Positions 52,602-64,000 of a stretch of DNA of 64,000 bases are shown piece after piece. Numbering within the stretch: the stretch's first letter is position 1; every line of letters starts with the position of its first letter. A program made the translations under genes and the position numbers. Source of the DNA: Eustoma russellianum (taxonomy: Eukaryota; Streptophyta; Magnoliopsida; Gentianales; Gentianaceae); the NCBI GenBank assembly GCA_036186865.1, contig AP025042.1:31831707-31895706 (forward strand), written 5' to 3'. Below the pieces are notes generated by a model, which saw only the letters and a program-made list of their open reading frames with translations, was not told where the DNA came from and searched no databases.

Positions 52602-54160
52602 CGCCCCCTCAAGCGATGCTTGCCATATATGTTGCATACCACAAATGTACTTAGAAGGACATTCATTCTTCTTGAATCCAAGGCTTTCGTGAATATATCT
52701 GCTGCCTGGAGATCCGTCCTGATTAGCATGAGCTTGATAATGTCACCTTGCACCTTTTCTCTAACTATGTGACAATCAATTTCAATGTGCTTGGTTCTCT
52801 CATGAAAAACTGGATTTTCAGCTATATGCATCGTGCTTTTGCTATCATAAAACACTTTCACTGGCTCTTGCTTCTCAAGCTGCAAATCTTTAGACAAATA
52901 TAGCAACCATTGTACCTCACACACCAAGGTTGCTAAGGCTCTGTACTCAGCTTCTGCTGAGGATTTTGAAACAGTTGATTGTTTCTTGGCTTTTCATGAG
53001 ATCAAAGCTTCCCCTAAGAAGATACAGAAGCCCGTTACACTTCTCCTTGTTTCATTATATCTTGCCCAATAAGAATCATCAAATGCCCTCAGTTGCAATT
53101 GAGTGGTGGAAGGATAAAACAGTTGTTGGCCTACCGTCCCTTTAAGATATCTGAGTAGCCTGTGAGCAGCTTTAATATGTTGTTCTGTTGGACAATCAAG
53201 AAACTGGCTAAGTTTTTGTACTGAGAAGGATATGTCTGGTCTTGTAATTGTAAGATATGTTAGCTTCCTTATTAAACTTCTATAGGTGGAATTCTCAGCC
53301 AACGTAGGTGAATCACCATGGACCAGTTTTAAATTTGCCTCGATAGGTGTCTTAGCAGGTTTAGCCCGTAGAAATCCAGTGTGCTCTAGAAGTTCTAAAG
53401 CATATTTCCTTTAATTTAACACAAGCGCCCCTGTGACCTAGCTACTTCTATGCCCAAGAAGTATCTCAGGTCACTAAGGTCTTTAATCTTGAATGCAGTA
53501 TGCAGCTGAGATTAGATAACTTGAATGGGCAACATGGATGAAGAAACCAGGATAATGTCATCCATATACACCAATGCAATTAGGAAATATTCTGAGGTCT
53601 GTCTGAGGAATAGAGTGTATTCATTCTTGGACTGAGTGAAACCCAGAGAAAGCATGTGGTCAATTTAGCATTATATTCCCTACTAGCTTGTTTAAGCCTA
53701 TATAGAGACTTCTCAAGCTTGCACGCTAAATCATTTTGAGGAAATGTGAATCCAGGTGGTGGATTCATGTAAATATCCTCATGCAAATCACCACAGAGAA
53801 AGGCATCATTAACATCCAATTGTTTCATATGCCACCCTTTACTGGATGTCATGGCCAAAACAAATCTGACAGTAGTCATTTTTGCCACCGGAGAAAACGT
53901 CTCTTGATAATCAATGCCATATTGTTGTGTGTATCCCTTTCCCATCAATCTAGCTCAGTAACGTCCACAGTCCCATCAGCCTGATATTTTACTTTATAGA
54001 CCCATTTATAGCCTATAGGCTTCTTTCCTGGTGGCAGGGGGACTAGTCTCTATGTGTGGTTTGCCTCAAGTGCCGCCAACTCTGTTTGCATAGCTGCTTG
54101 TCAGGCTGCAGAACTAGATGTTTCTGGATAATTAGTAGGTTCCATGTGCAAACTAGTAGC
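52568..54160 (-). pseudogene. pol: copia RT-RNase H, element 3 (decayed)
   Basis: RT on the minus strand: KGYTQQYGIDYQETFSPVAK, QLDVNDAFLCGDLHEDIYM, KSLYRLKQASREYNAKL, then a frameshifted catalytic segment reading VYMDDIILVSS near 53545-53578 (Y-M-D-D). RNase H: YRSLIRKLTYLTITRPDISF, LRAFDDSYWARYNETRRSV (Asp pattern altered: DSDWA is DSYWA), KSSAEAEYRALA, HERTKHIEIDCHIVREKV, LQAADIFTKALDS. The frame overlaps the LTR by about 34 bp. Multiple stops between 53300 and 53570. Confidence 0.88.
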
Positions 54161-54195
54161 TAAGACATATGCTTTGTATTTTGGTGCCAACAAAT

Positions 54196-56150
54196 CTAGG
54201 GAAAACGTTTTATCAAGAGTGTGTGGTATAGAGGAATTAAACTGAGGAGTAAGAGAAGTTGATTGAGACTGATTACAGTAATATTGCTGTAAGTATGAGA
54301 TGGTTGCCTATTCCTGATGGGCCTATTATTTGGGAGTTCAGGAAGACAAATATTTGTGGACGTGATGGGAATAGAATTAACTGGAGAAGAGGTAGAACCA
54401 GGAGATTGATGAGGGGCGTGAGGTGATGGTGAGCAGGTTGGGACTGGACAGGTAGGTACTGATGCTGTATGAGTTATGCCTAGTGGAACATTGGATGGAA
54501 CTGAAGGAGAACAGTCACCTACATTTGAAGGGGAAAGGTTGAGGTTTGGTACATGAAAAGAATCCACATGGAAGCTTTCAAGCTTGTTTGACTGATAACT
54601 GGGGTTGGGTATGGAACAATAGAGAAATAGTTTCTCATGAAAATCAACATCCCTGGAAATGAAAATATCATTTGTATCTAAATCTTAGAGAATATAACCT
54701 TTTGTTGTGAGTGATAGGCCAATGAAGACACTTTCTAGACTTAGGAGTAAATTTGCCAAAGCTGGAATGTGTATCGACTGCAAAGGCCAATCAAGCAAAG
54801 GTTCTGAGATGTTAGTAAGATGGAATTTTACCGTATAACAGTTGGCATGGAGTTTTATTATAAAGGATAGGAGATGGAATTAGGTTTATCAAGTACACAG
54901 CGTGTTGGACACAAAATCCCTATAGTTGAATAGCGACTTGTCTTTGAAACTTAAGTGCTCTAGCCACATTTAAAATATGTTGATGCTTCCTTTCAACTAC
55001 ACCATTCTGCTGTGGCATATAGGTGCAACTAGTCTGGTGCATTATTCCTTTTTCTTCATAAAATGAATTCATCTAGAATTCTAAACCATTATCAGAACGA
55101 ATGGTTTTAACTTTGTGATCAAACTGAACAGCTATAAAGGCATAGAAGCTGGGTAGGATACTTCTAACCTTAGATTTATTCTTCAACAAATATATCCAAG
55201 TAAATCTGCAATAGTCATCCACAATAGTGAGAAAATAACGTTGTTGATGCAAAGTAGGATGTTTATAAGGACCCCATATATCAACATGAATCAACGAAAA
55301 AGGGGATACAGTAGAGGGTGTGGAAATGGGAAATGGTTTCTTCTTTTGTTTTGCAAAGGGACAAACACAACAGGGGTCAAATCATTAGAAGCTATAACTA
55401 GGGGGTCCCTTTTGTGGATTTCTTTCAGTCTTGGTAAGGACAAATGTCCAAGTCTTGAATGCCAGAGTGCAGCTTGTGACTGTGGAGTAGCTTGGAATGA
55501 AAAATGAGAATTCTGGCCATGTTTTGTTTCACAATGCTTCAGTAAGCCATAAAGTTTATATAGGCCCTGACTTACTTCATCTAAACCAATCATCTTCATA
55601 TTGATATGTTCATGTAGGACACAGTAATTAGAATGAAACAGGGCTTGAACATGATTATATTTGATAAGCTTGCTGAGTGATAGCAAGTTAAAGCAGAATG
55701 AAGGAATATAGAAGACATCGCTAAGAACTATGTTTGGATTTACAGTGACAGTCCCTATGTGTGTGACCTCAACAAACTGACCATTGGGTAATTTGACCTT
55801 TAAAGACTAAGTAACATTATGAGAATCAAAGAGACTCAAGGAACAACATATATGATCAGTGGCACCTGAATCCAAGATCCATAAGTCTAAGTTTCTGGAT
55901 GACACTTTACCTGACTTCTCACCAATAACATGTAGTTGCTGAGCTGACATGACAAAATACTGGCTCTCATTCTTATCATCTGAGCCTGATCTTTCCTTTC
56001 TGTCCTTTGCCTGGTAATCCCTGAAAATGTTCATCAACTACATACATTGTTCCTGAGTGAACATATTAAGCATCTGATGATGTTCATTTGGTTGTTGTGA
56101 GAATGGCTCATCATAACCAGCGTCATCTTGTGGAACATTGCAACTGTACT
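54196..56150 (-). pseudogene. pol: copia protease-integrase and linker, element 3 (decayed)
   Basis: Protease LWILDSGATDHICCS (55850-55895), intact DSG. LSLSKLIKYNHVQALFHSN, then the integrase zinc half LWHSRLGHLSLPRLKEIHK with a CCxC-like VVFVPLQNKRR where the Cys residues are lost. Core: IHVDIWGPYKHPTLHQQRY (first Asp), TIRSDNGLEF (second Asp). The PQQNG-E motif is in another frame near 55000-55030. The linker is Pro/Ser-rich (SVPTCPVPTCSPSPHAPHQS). Numerous frame changes. Confidence 0.85.
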
Positions 56151-56195
56151 ATGAATTTTCATCATGACTCACACAATTAACTTGTGATCTTGGTT

Positions 56196-57151
56196 AGTAC
56201 CCAGGGGGATAACCGTGTTGCTTGTAACATTTTTGTTCTATATGTCTCAGCATTCCACAACAGTTACATATAGGTTTCTTCACATTACCCTGTCCATTTC
56301 TTGACATACAACATCTTTCCTATAGTTACTTGATGGTTTAAAGTTCTGTTTGGTTCCTGATGGTCCAGAAAATCCAGATACTTGTCCAGCAAGGACACCA
56401 GTTTCATTTCCCATACTTGATACCACAGACAGATTATTAAGAAACATAGTTTGATTATTGGAATAGAAGATTTTCCTTTCAAATTTAACCTCCGTAGCAA
56501 AAGCAGTGTTAACATCAGACAAAGGATTAATAAGCAATATTTGAGCCTTGACAGGCTCAAGTTCATCTGACAGTCCCTTCAGAAATTTTATAACAAAATC
56601 TTCCTCTGCGAATTTTGATACCTGGCTAGTGATATTACATGTGCATCTCCTACATGTGCATGAAGGAATGGCTTTCAACACTGTTAGTTCTTCTCACACT
56701 ACTTTCAGCTTAGTGTAATACTCGGTTACAGCAAAATTTCCTTGTTTAATCATGTAAAATTCCTCTTGTAGGTCTGACATTCTAAATGCATCAACATTTC
56801 TATATCTAAGTTCAAATCCTTCCATATTTCTGCAGCATTATCAATCCATATAATACTTTGAACAATTGAGGGACTTACTGAATTCATAATCCATGAGGCT
56901 ACCATGTTATTCGCCTTGATCCAAATAGCATATCTACAATCTCCTTCTGGAGGTTTCACAACTGTGCCATCAATGAAACCAGTTTTGTTCTTAGCCTCCA
57001 GAGCACGACACATAACTCTACTCCAGCCGTGATAATTTTGTGAAGTAAGAAGGTTTTGAGTGAGGACAAGCAATGGACTATCAGAAGGATGTATATAGAG
57101 TGGATCTTCATAAGGATCTATGGTTCCGAAGGTAACTGATGATGAAGCCAT
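56196..57151 (-). pseudogene. gag: copia Gag, element 3 (decayed)
   Basis: Starts MASSSVTFGTIDPYEDPLYI at 57151 and continues HPSDSPLLVLTQNLLTSQNY, WSRVMCRALEAKNKTGFIDG and NNMVASWIMNSVSPSIVQSI. The second half is in other frames (CRRCTCNITSQVSKFAEEDF; FLKGLSDELEPVKAQILLI). The zinc knuckle CNCCGMLRHIEQKC lies near 56230-56272. Frameshift near 56780 and several stops. Confidence 0.87.
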
Positions 57152-57205
57152 TCTAATTCAAGATTTGAGAAATGCAGAAGATGAGTGTTTAAGGCTCAGA
57201 TACCA

Positions 57206-57748
57206 TGTTAATTTTCAATGAATTCATATGATTTCAACCGAATTCAATCACAAAACAAAGAACTGAATTGAAGAGAAAACAGGAAACGAAAAAGTTTTAA
57301 AGGGAATAAAAGTTTGCAGAGGAGATGCCAAACTGTTTTCCTTGATTTCGTCCAAGAGCAGAATTACAACATATAAGGAAGAAGAAGTAGCGCAAAGTTA
57401 CAAGAACATCCCTGATAACTAACTTTCTTCTATTATTAACATAAGGACATTATTGTCTTTTCACGTATTCAAACCGCCGCCCACCTACTTTCTTTCCAGC
57501 GGTCCACTTCCTGCTGTAGGCAGTTACTAACTGCTGCAGCAGTCTCCTGCAATCCAAGTTCAATCACATGGCCTCATCCAATCATCTTCTTGCCTTTTGA
57601 TTCCTTGCGGTTTCTACATTCAGTTCCTATCAATTACTGTCTTCTTCATCCGGTAATCACTCAGCCCGTATCTGTTTGATGGAATGCACAATATGCTCGA
57701 CCAATTTCCTCCCACTACGTTTGCTGCAATATTCTCCTATCTTTGACA
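57206..57748 (-). repeat. 5' LTR of copia element 3
   Basis: Minus strand starts TGTCAAAGATAGG (57748) and ends TTGAAAATTAACA (57206), next to the primer site. Confidence 0.9.
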
Positions 57749-58080
57749 TCCATACCGGGGCAACAAGGGACTCCTGCTTTGGATGGAAGCTGCATATCCA
57801 TTTAAACAACGTCATGGAAGCAGTATCCACATGCCATGTAGGCTTTAAAAACAACTTAAGTCCTCCTGCAAAGACATTGTTATTATGACTTGTTTCACAT
57901 CGATAAATCCCACATAATGTGCACCCTTCAACCAGAAGAATAAGCAGTGTATAACCTTTATAGACGGCTAACCATGAAATAATTTTCTGGCAAAAGCATA
58001 ACGATGACAATCGGCCATATCCTCCACATCCTTTTCAGTGAAATATACGGCAGGTTAGCTGTAATTCAATTTGTGTTTTC
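57749..58080 (-). pseudogene. DUF4283-type pseudogene, N-terminal piece (piece 1 of 3)
   Basis: Minus-strand frames read, in family order, AVYFTEKDVEDMADCHRYAF, ARKLFHG, then (after a stop) GAHYVGFIDVKQV, LKLFLKPTWHVDTASMTLFK and WICSFHPKQESLVAPVW. In plant DUF4283 proteins the corresponding stretch runs from a FTEKDVE..YALVGKFSHGRP start to a 'W..DFHP..ES.IAPVWISFP' end, so order and spacing fit. Such proteins are retroelement-related nucleic-acid-binding domains; this copy has two or more frameshifts. The family call is from memory of the pattern. Confidence 0.6.
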
Positions 58081-58777
58081 AAACTACTTTACTAACACGT
58101 TCACTAGGTAGATTTGTTCACGAGAAAGGCTATCTATTCCTACAGAAGATTAATTAGCCAAATTACTAAGTATTGGACTAACAAAGTAACAAAAATTAAG
58201 CTTTTACTTTGAGGGTTTTCTTGAATAGTTGTGCGATTCATCTGAATTCTTTTCAAAAAAAGTATTTTCCATCTTTAAACAAAATGGTTAAAGAGGAAAC
58301 ACCCAATGTTAGTTATTATCCAATTTATTGGTATAAAAATCTTAATTCAATTCGATAAGCTCCATATCCCTACGTGAATTCAAGTGAACCGGATATCATT
58401 ATGATATATGGAATTTTCTAGTTTCAATAAACTTTGACTATTTAATCTTAAAAACCCATTTATAGATATCAAATGTATTCCCATTCGATTTCACCCTATA
58501 GATTTATTGTTACAATTTTAATTAAACTCTTCACCTTTCGGTCATTCGGATTCTATTATAAAAGTTATCAATAGGTAGCTAATCTATTGACTAATTAAGA
58601 ATAACAATAATAATTAACGATTGCAATAACAAAAGCAGTTAAGAAAAATTAAAGAATTCAACTTTTGTGTTAAAACACTAAAAGAATTCAACTTTCACAA
58701 TTTAGCCTAGCAACGATTCCATAATGCCAATAAACTTCAATTGACAAAACTACCTTGGACTGTTTCTAAAATTATGT
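58081..58777. other. no gene seen; AT-rich host DNA
   Basis: About 700 bp, AT-rich, without ORFs of content or TE hallmarks, ending at the LTR of element D. Confidence 0.5.
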
Positions 58778-60191
58778 TGTTAGGTCTATTAGAACACGCT
58801 CAAAGGGGGATTGAATAGTGTGCTCACCAAGTATAGATATTTTTCCGTTATTTTCCGTGTATGAGTACAAATAACTACTTGTGTGTGTTCTTTAAAAATG
58901 AATAAAACTTGCAGAAGCGTAAAAAACATGAGATATATAGATGTTCAAGTCAAATGACTCTACTCCTCTACCTTCTTGGTTTTTCACAAAAAGATTTTGA
59001 ATGGAGGATTGTTATTTCTTTTGGGGGAAACAACAATCAAAGAAACCTTACACAGTAAGCAACTAGGCCACACGCCTAAACCACAACCAAGAAATACCAA
59101 CCCCTTGAAGTCTAGCCTCCAAACTACTTCCTTGCTCCTCAAAAAATTCTTGTTGGGAGTATGGTGCACCATAACACCATCAACTAATCCTCCAAGGTTT
59201 GTATTTCTTCAAACAAGAAGCAACCTTGCTTCTTGACTGACAATCTATACTTAGCTCCTCACAATCTTCACTCAAGAAGAATAATCTTCTTCTTTACAAA
59301 TCACACTCTCTCAAATTAAATAAAATTCACAATAATACAACTATTTTGAGAGTAAAAGCTTAAGAGAAACTTTAGAGATCTTGGTAGAAAGTTGCTTCTG
59401 GAGGATGGAAACCATTGTTTTATTTCCCTGTAGCCGTTGACAAGGTTGCAGGAAACAATAATGAGCTTTGTTTCTTTGTGATGACATGTCTTCATCTTTG
59501 GAGATCTTCTCTTGGATGGATGGAAACGTCTTGAGGAAGCTTCTTGTTGAAAGCTCAAAGAGGAAAGAAAGCATTCTCCAAAGTGAGAGAAGAACATGTG
59601 ATGTTACACTAAAAAGGAGGGTACAAATGTCAAGTAAACATTAGAAAGTGCAGCATAAAATATGTGTAACGTTGAGTCACATGAAGCGCCTTATTTGTTT
59701 TATGAACAAGCGTTCAATGTGACATGGAGTGCCTAATGTGTGTTTGAACTGGCATTTAATGTGACATAAAGCGCCTTAAGTGAATAAGGAATATTTGTTC
59801 AATGTCATATGAAACACCTATTGTGGGAAATATAGCTCGTTCGAAGACACATGAAGCGTCTGATCGGAGCCTTCATACTTGTTTGAAGTAATTCTGACTT
59901 TTATCAAAATTAACTTGATATTCACGCGCATTTTGGGGGAAAGCCATCCATTTGACATTGTAACACACATGAAGCGCCTGTTTAGGTGTTCAAAGTGTAC
60001 TGTTACACAGCTTGAGACATGAAGCGCCTAATATAGGCTTTCAAAGTGTACTGGACTCCAAACACTTCACATGAAGTGCCTTATGTAGGCATTCGAAGGG
60101 TACTGATCTTTAAAACCTTCACATTAGGCGCCTTATCTAGGCGTTCTAAGTGTCAATTGTGCAAATCATCAAAAGTTAACATATTGTAACA
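58778..60191 (-). repeat. 3' LTR of Sirevirus element D (family B type)
   Basis: On the minus strand it starts TGTTACAATATGTTAAC (60191) after the polypurine tract AAAAAGAGGGAGAA (complement of 60192-60205) and ends TAGACCTAACA (58778). The array of GCGCTT/TTCGAA words is at 59650-60150. Collinear with 50284-51745 over its length. Further purine tracts (TTAGGGGGAG, GTGAGGGGGAGC on the minus strand, near 60245-60275) give the repeated polypurine pattern. Confidence 0.9.
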
Positions 60192-60479
60192 TTCTCCCTC
60201 TTTTTGATGATTTCATAATTAGCATATCTTCTAGGATTTACTCCCCCTAACTCATGCTCCCCCTCACATTCTGCCTAAACTTTTTTTAAGTGAAAATTGA
60301 TGAATCAAATTTCATGCTGCAAATAATGTTAACCAAAAATCATCATCATCGATTTAAAACGAAAGCAAAGTAAGTCCATTTCATTTCTAATCACAACACA
60401 TAATGCAAAATTTTGTTCTAAAGTCATCATTAATAAGCAAATTTCAATCACAATGAAAATCTACACATCTCTCGCTCCT

Positions 60480-61960
60480 TTTGCGCTAGCACCTCCACCT
60501 CAAGGCGTAAATCCTCTGAAACCAAATCCTCCAGTGGTCGCATAGTCATCAAATCCACTTATCGACCCACCGGCACCACTTTCTCCAGGTCCAGCACCAG
60601 GTCCAGCAAATCCACTTTCCCCAGCTCCACCAGGTCCAGCACCAGGTCCAGCAAATCCATTTTCCCCAGCTCCACCAGGTCCAGCAAATCCACTTTCCCC
60701 AGCTCCACCAGGTTCAGCACCAGGTCCAGCAAATCCACTTTCACCAGCTCCACCAGGTTAAGCACCAGCGTCTCCCCCTAAATCATCAAAATCAGAGGGT
60801 AACTGCAAAAATGGCATTGTTTGCATAAAATCTTTTTGGACACTTCTATACAATATTTGTTACGTGTATTGCCAGGCCTCGTGCTCAACATCATGGCGCT
60901 CTAACCTTTGAACTGTTTCTTCTAGCGCATAAATTAGTGTTAGCAATGCAGAATCAGTGCTGCTACCCTCGCCATCTTGAGGTCCTTCATTGACCTCATC
61001 TGCTATGTCTGGAATGGTGGTGGCCTTTCTCCTCTATTAATCAATTGCCTGAGCAATATTGAAATTGTCGTAGTAATCCGGCTTTGCCACCTTTGTTATT
61101 GACCATACAGGTATGTCAATACCCTTTGATTTTTTTAAAATAGTAATCACATTGGCAAAGGGAAGGGCCTTTGATCGAGAGCAGCCATCATTACTTCTAC
61201 CATTATTCAGCCCAAATTTAACTGTGTCTCGTGCTTTACACGATACGTAACATAGAAATCCATGTTGCTTAGATTTCTAGTTTCCTTGTCGTTGACACAG
61301 TAGGTTACCACCGCCAACAAGATCCGATTCAGCAATGGCATATTTTGAATCTTTTTAGACAGAAATAAATCCAAATTGAACTTAACGTCCTGCTCACTTA
61401 CTCCTATTTATCACTAGTCAAATACAGATAAATCACTCAGGCCCTCATTTCTTACTCGCAATGCAATACAAATGTTCTTCATTGAGAAACTGAGAGGCGT
61501 ACCATTTATAACAGTGTGCAGAGAAAAATCCTAAGACTCGATTTTGGAAGTGATTCACATGTTGGCATAGAACATTCAGGTATAGCTTTTTGAAAAGAAC
61601 TTCATATCATGTCTAGACCAAAGTTGGGTCTAGCCTTGATGATCGAGGAGGGCAATAAATTGATTCGCATTGTGAGCATTTGTGAAGTCACTCACTTGAA
61701 TCAATTTCAAGGGTACCAAAGGTCGATTGCTACACTTCCGGTCTTCATATAACAGACGCGAATGGAGAGATAGGTGGATACCTTTTGCTGCATGAATGGG
61801 AGGATTTTTGACATCCAAATCAAATTTCTTCTTCATCCATGGGAAGTTATCTTTGGTTAGTCCTTCCCTAATAGATGACAAGGCCTGTGGTTCAGTAACT
61901 CCTGCAGAACTTTCTTCTCTGTCCCGTTTGGACTTGTCTGGATGGTCCAGCAGATGCCAT
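60480..61960 (-). pseudogene. ORF3 of Sirevirus D, broken, with a repeat-expanded Gly-rich tail
   Basis: The minus-strand ATG at 61958-61960 reads MASAGPSRQ, matching MASAGPLRC of element B. A frameshift near 61880 leads to MSSIREGLTKDNFPWMKKKF, LVPLKLIQVSDFTNAHNANQ, stops, MFYANM, TPLSFSMKNICIALRVRNEG (in the position where B carries its TRIM), then the ILLAVVTYCVNDKE, NMDFYVTYRVKHETQLNLG and PDYYDNFNIAQAID segments in the region 61060-61320. The end LPSDFDDLGGDAGA, TAA, continues in frame into GAGESGFAGPGA repeats and stops near 60508. No intact frame. Confidence 0.75.
60555..60775 (-). repeat. minisatellite encoding Gly-Ala-Pro repeats, ORF3 tail of element D
   Basis: On the plus strand the words CCAGGTCCAGCAAATCC and CCCAGCTCCACCAGG alternate. 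On the coding strand this reads GFAGPGAGPGGAGES and shortened variants, about five copies, in units of 27 to 42 bp that all keep the reading frame. Confidence 0.9.
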
Positions 61961-62344
61961 GCTTGATTTGAGGAAGAAGAAATGAGGGGATTTTTGGCAG
62001 AGAGGAAATAGAAGAGAAAATTTTGGGGCTATAGAGCTTTGAGAGTGGATGAGATTGTTGCAGCAAGGACAAGGGATTTTAAAGAGAAGAAGAAAAAGAA
62101 GAGGATGAGGCTGCAGTAAATAGGAAAGGTAGTGGGAAATGTGGGAAATAATGGGAGAAATAGAAATCGAAGAAGGAGAAGATGAAGAGGAAGAAGAAAA
62201 AAACTTTTGGCAAGTGGCAGTGAAATGGGGAAACGTGGGAAAGAAGCTGACGGTGTGGGTAAGAGGAAAAGGCATGGCAGGAGCCAATGTCACTCATTTG
62301 TTGCTAAAAGTGAAGGGTCACATGGTTTGACAAGGAAGAACTAG

Positions 62345-62625
62345 GGTTTAGGCGTCATATGTCACTTTGAACGACTTCATAAACAAGGATGAAGCGCTGA
62401 AAGTGACCTTGAACGGTTGTGGTTGAAGAGATTAAGCGCTTCATGTTACCTTGAACGAGTGATACATTTTGTATAAAGCGCTTAATGCTACTTCAAACGA
62501 CTGTTTTGATAAGCATAGAGTGCTTGATGTCACTTCAAACGAGGGACATTCTTCAAAGGCGCTTAATGTTACATTGAACACCTGAACAAATTCTGATAAA
62601 GCGCTTTATGTGTACTGAGTTTGAA
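62345..62625 (-). promoter_or_regulatory. GCGCTT/TTCGAA-type array upstream of ORF3, element D
   Basis: Between the pol end and ORF3 (minus strand), about six units with AAGCGCTT or a variant and CGTTCAAAGTGACAT or CGTTYGAAGTGACAT. It corresponds to 47690-47975 in element B. The segment aligned with B's CTATAAAACC is CTTGTCAAACC here (62318-62330, minus strand), so the TATA box is not conserved in this copy. Confidence 0.55.
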
Positions 62626-62630
62626 AATTT

Positions 62631-64000
62631 TTAAAATTTTCTCCTTGCAACTCCTGATGGGTTAATTCTAACCATGTTAAGTAACCCTAATCTTCTTCTT
62701 ATAGATGTGAATACATCACTAAGCAAGGGTTTTGTAAAGATGTCTGCTAATTGGTCATCTATTGGAACAAATTCTACACTAACCAAGTTCTTTTGTACAC
62801 AATCACGGATGAAATGATATCTCACTTTAATGTGCTTAGTCCAACTGTGGTGAACCAGATTTTGTGAAATATTCATAGAAGAAGTGTTATCACACAAAAT
62901 ATCCACTTTGTAGAAATGAATGTTATAATCATTTAAAGTGTTGGTCATCCATAAGAATTGTGTACAACAAGAGACGGCCGACACATTTCGGATTCCGCTG
63001 TAGATAGAGAAACACTATTTTGTTTCTTGGAAAACCAAGAGATAAGACAATCACCGAGAAATTGACAAGTCCCGGATGTGTTCTTTCTATCAACAAGACT
63101 CCCTGCATAATCAGAGTCATAATAGCCTCTTAAATCAAAGCATGTATTCTTATGATAAAAGAATCCAAATTTCAAAGTACACCTAAGGTATCTAAGAATA
63201 CGCTTTACCGCAACGCATTTTCCTAGGATCACTTTGAAATCTGGCACATAAGCACACTGCATGTAATATATCCAATCTACTTGCGTTCAAGTAAAGTAGA
63301 CTTCCTATAATACCACGATACAAGGTTACCTCGATTTGCTTTCCTTTCTCATCTTTGTCAAGCTTCACACTTGTGCTCATTGTAGTGTTTACTTCCCTTC
63401 CTTCACCAAAATTTTAATTTTTGAGCATATCCTTTGTGTATTTGGTTTGACAAATATACACGCCTTCTTGAGTTTTCTTGATTTGAAGTCCGAGAAAGTA
63501 AGTAGGCTCACCCATCATGCTCATCTTGAATTCACCTTGTATTAAGCTACCAAATTGCTCACAAAGACAATTGTTAGTAGCACGAAAGATAACATCATCA
63601 ACATATACTTGTACAATTAATTGATTTTTGCTTTGTTCTTTAATAAACAAAAGCGGTGTCAACTTTACTCCTTGAGAATCCATTATTTACAAGAAAGGTA
63701 CTTAACCTATCGTACCAAGCTCTTGGAGCTTGTTTAAGACCACAGAGCCTCTTTAAGCTTGAATACATGATGTGGTAAGTCGTGACATTCAAACCCGGGA
63801 GGTTGTGCAACATACACCTCTTCTTGGATAACACCATTCGAGAAGGCGGATTTAACATCCATTTGGTAAAGTTTAAAATCTTTATAACAAGCATATGCCA
63901 ACGACATTCTAATGGCTTCAAGCCATGCTACGGGTGCAAATGTCTCATCAAAGCCAATACCTTCTACTTGACGGTATCCTTGAGCAACTAGTCTAGCTTT
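62631..64000 (-). pseudogene. pol: Sirevirus RT-RNase H, element D (partial, runs off window)
   Basis: From the right edge on the minus strand: ARLVAQGYRQ, QMDVKSAFSNGVIQEEVYV, GLKQAPRAWYDRL, QVYVDDVIFRATN (about 63570-63610), MSMMGEPTYFLGLQIKKTQE, IGSLLYLNASRLDILHAVCL. RNase H: RGYYDSDYAGSL, LSTAESE, NLVHHSWTKHIKVRYHFIRD, DDQLADIFTKPLLSDVF. The stop found in element B is lost and the frame runs to 62631. It is closer to B than to C across the whole segment. Stops and shifts near 63400, 63680 and 63000. Confidence 0.9.

Larger units (their letters stand above)
52060..57748 (-). mobile_element. complete Ty1/copia element 3 (inverted)
   Basis: LTRs 52060-52601 (3' on this strand) and 57206-57748 (5'), about 542 bp each. 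The TSD TCCAT is perfect (52055-52059 and 57749-57753). Primer site TGGTATCTGAGCC is the complement of 57193-57205; the polypurine tract TTGAGGGGGCG is the complement of 52602-52612. Gag and pol are of the same type as elements 1 and 2. Inactive. Confidence 0.93.

Noticed and set aside
60559..60765. Minus-strand Leu/Val/Asp-repeat ORF
   Set aside because: Out-of-frame reading of the ORF3 tail minisatellite; the frame continuous with ORF3 is the Gly-Ala-Pro one.

Overview
This is nuclear DNA of a flowering plant, probably a eudicot. It is AT-rich, has spliced-looking host exons and is packed with plant transposable elements (Ty1/copia LTR retrotransposons, an L1-type LINE, tRNA-derived SINEs, a TRIM). 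I cannot name the species. No rRNA, CRISPR array or bacterial-type operon is present. Almost all protein-coding potential belongs to decayed retroelements. All similarities are by eye; no search was run.

Layout. 1-2455: a Sirevirus-type LTR fragment abuts the 3' tail of another copia element and its LTR. 3484-3748: an inverted tRNA-derived SINE with a 15-bp target-site duplication (TSD). 4257-10367: complete copia element 1 (+), TSD ATTAT. 10697-about 12234: an LTR carrying a 17-bp minisatellite. 12342-17997: complete copia element 2 (-), TSD TGGCA/TGGCG. 18607-19159: a solo LTR. 19637-29771: an unrecognised host gene with DLNxP and LxLxL motifs. Its three phase-0 exons are separated by a 9-kb intron that holds an L1 LINE (20947-29175, 13-bp TSD), itself split by a 2.69-kb solo LTR (TSD TCATG).

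30958-58080: a minus-strand DUF4283-type pseudogene has been split into three pieces. One gap is a 20.6-kb composite of two Sirevirus elements (31121-51745), called family B and family C here. The other gap is copia element 3 (-, 52060-57748, TSD TCCAT). 58778-64000: the 3' half of another family B Sirevirus (element D, -), running off the window.

The most interesting system is in the Sireviruses. Elements C, B and D each carry a third ORF after pol (ORF3; intact at 422 codons in C, broken in B and D). Each ORF3 is preceded by a palindrome-rich repeat array of the same type as the array in U3 of that element's own LTR: ACGTCGATCGATCGACGT-type in C, GCGCTT/TTCGAA-type in B and D. In C and B a TATA box lies between array and ORF3. 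This looks like a second, LTR-like internal promoter for ORF3 that has stayed matched to its own LTR while the motif itself diverged between families. B and D ORF3 also have a glycine-rich tail, expanded in D into an elastin-like minisatellite.

TSDs and reading frames that rejoin across insertions give a relative order: LINE before the 24520-27210 solo LTR; DUF4283 pseudogene before the B/C composite and element 3; element B before the TRIM in its ORF3; the B 5' LTR before the 31720-33153 solo LTR.
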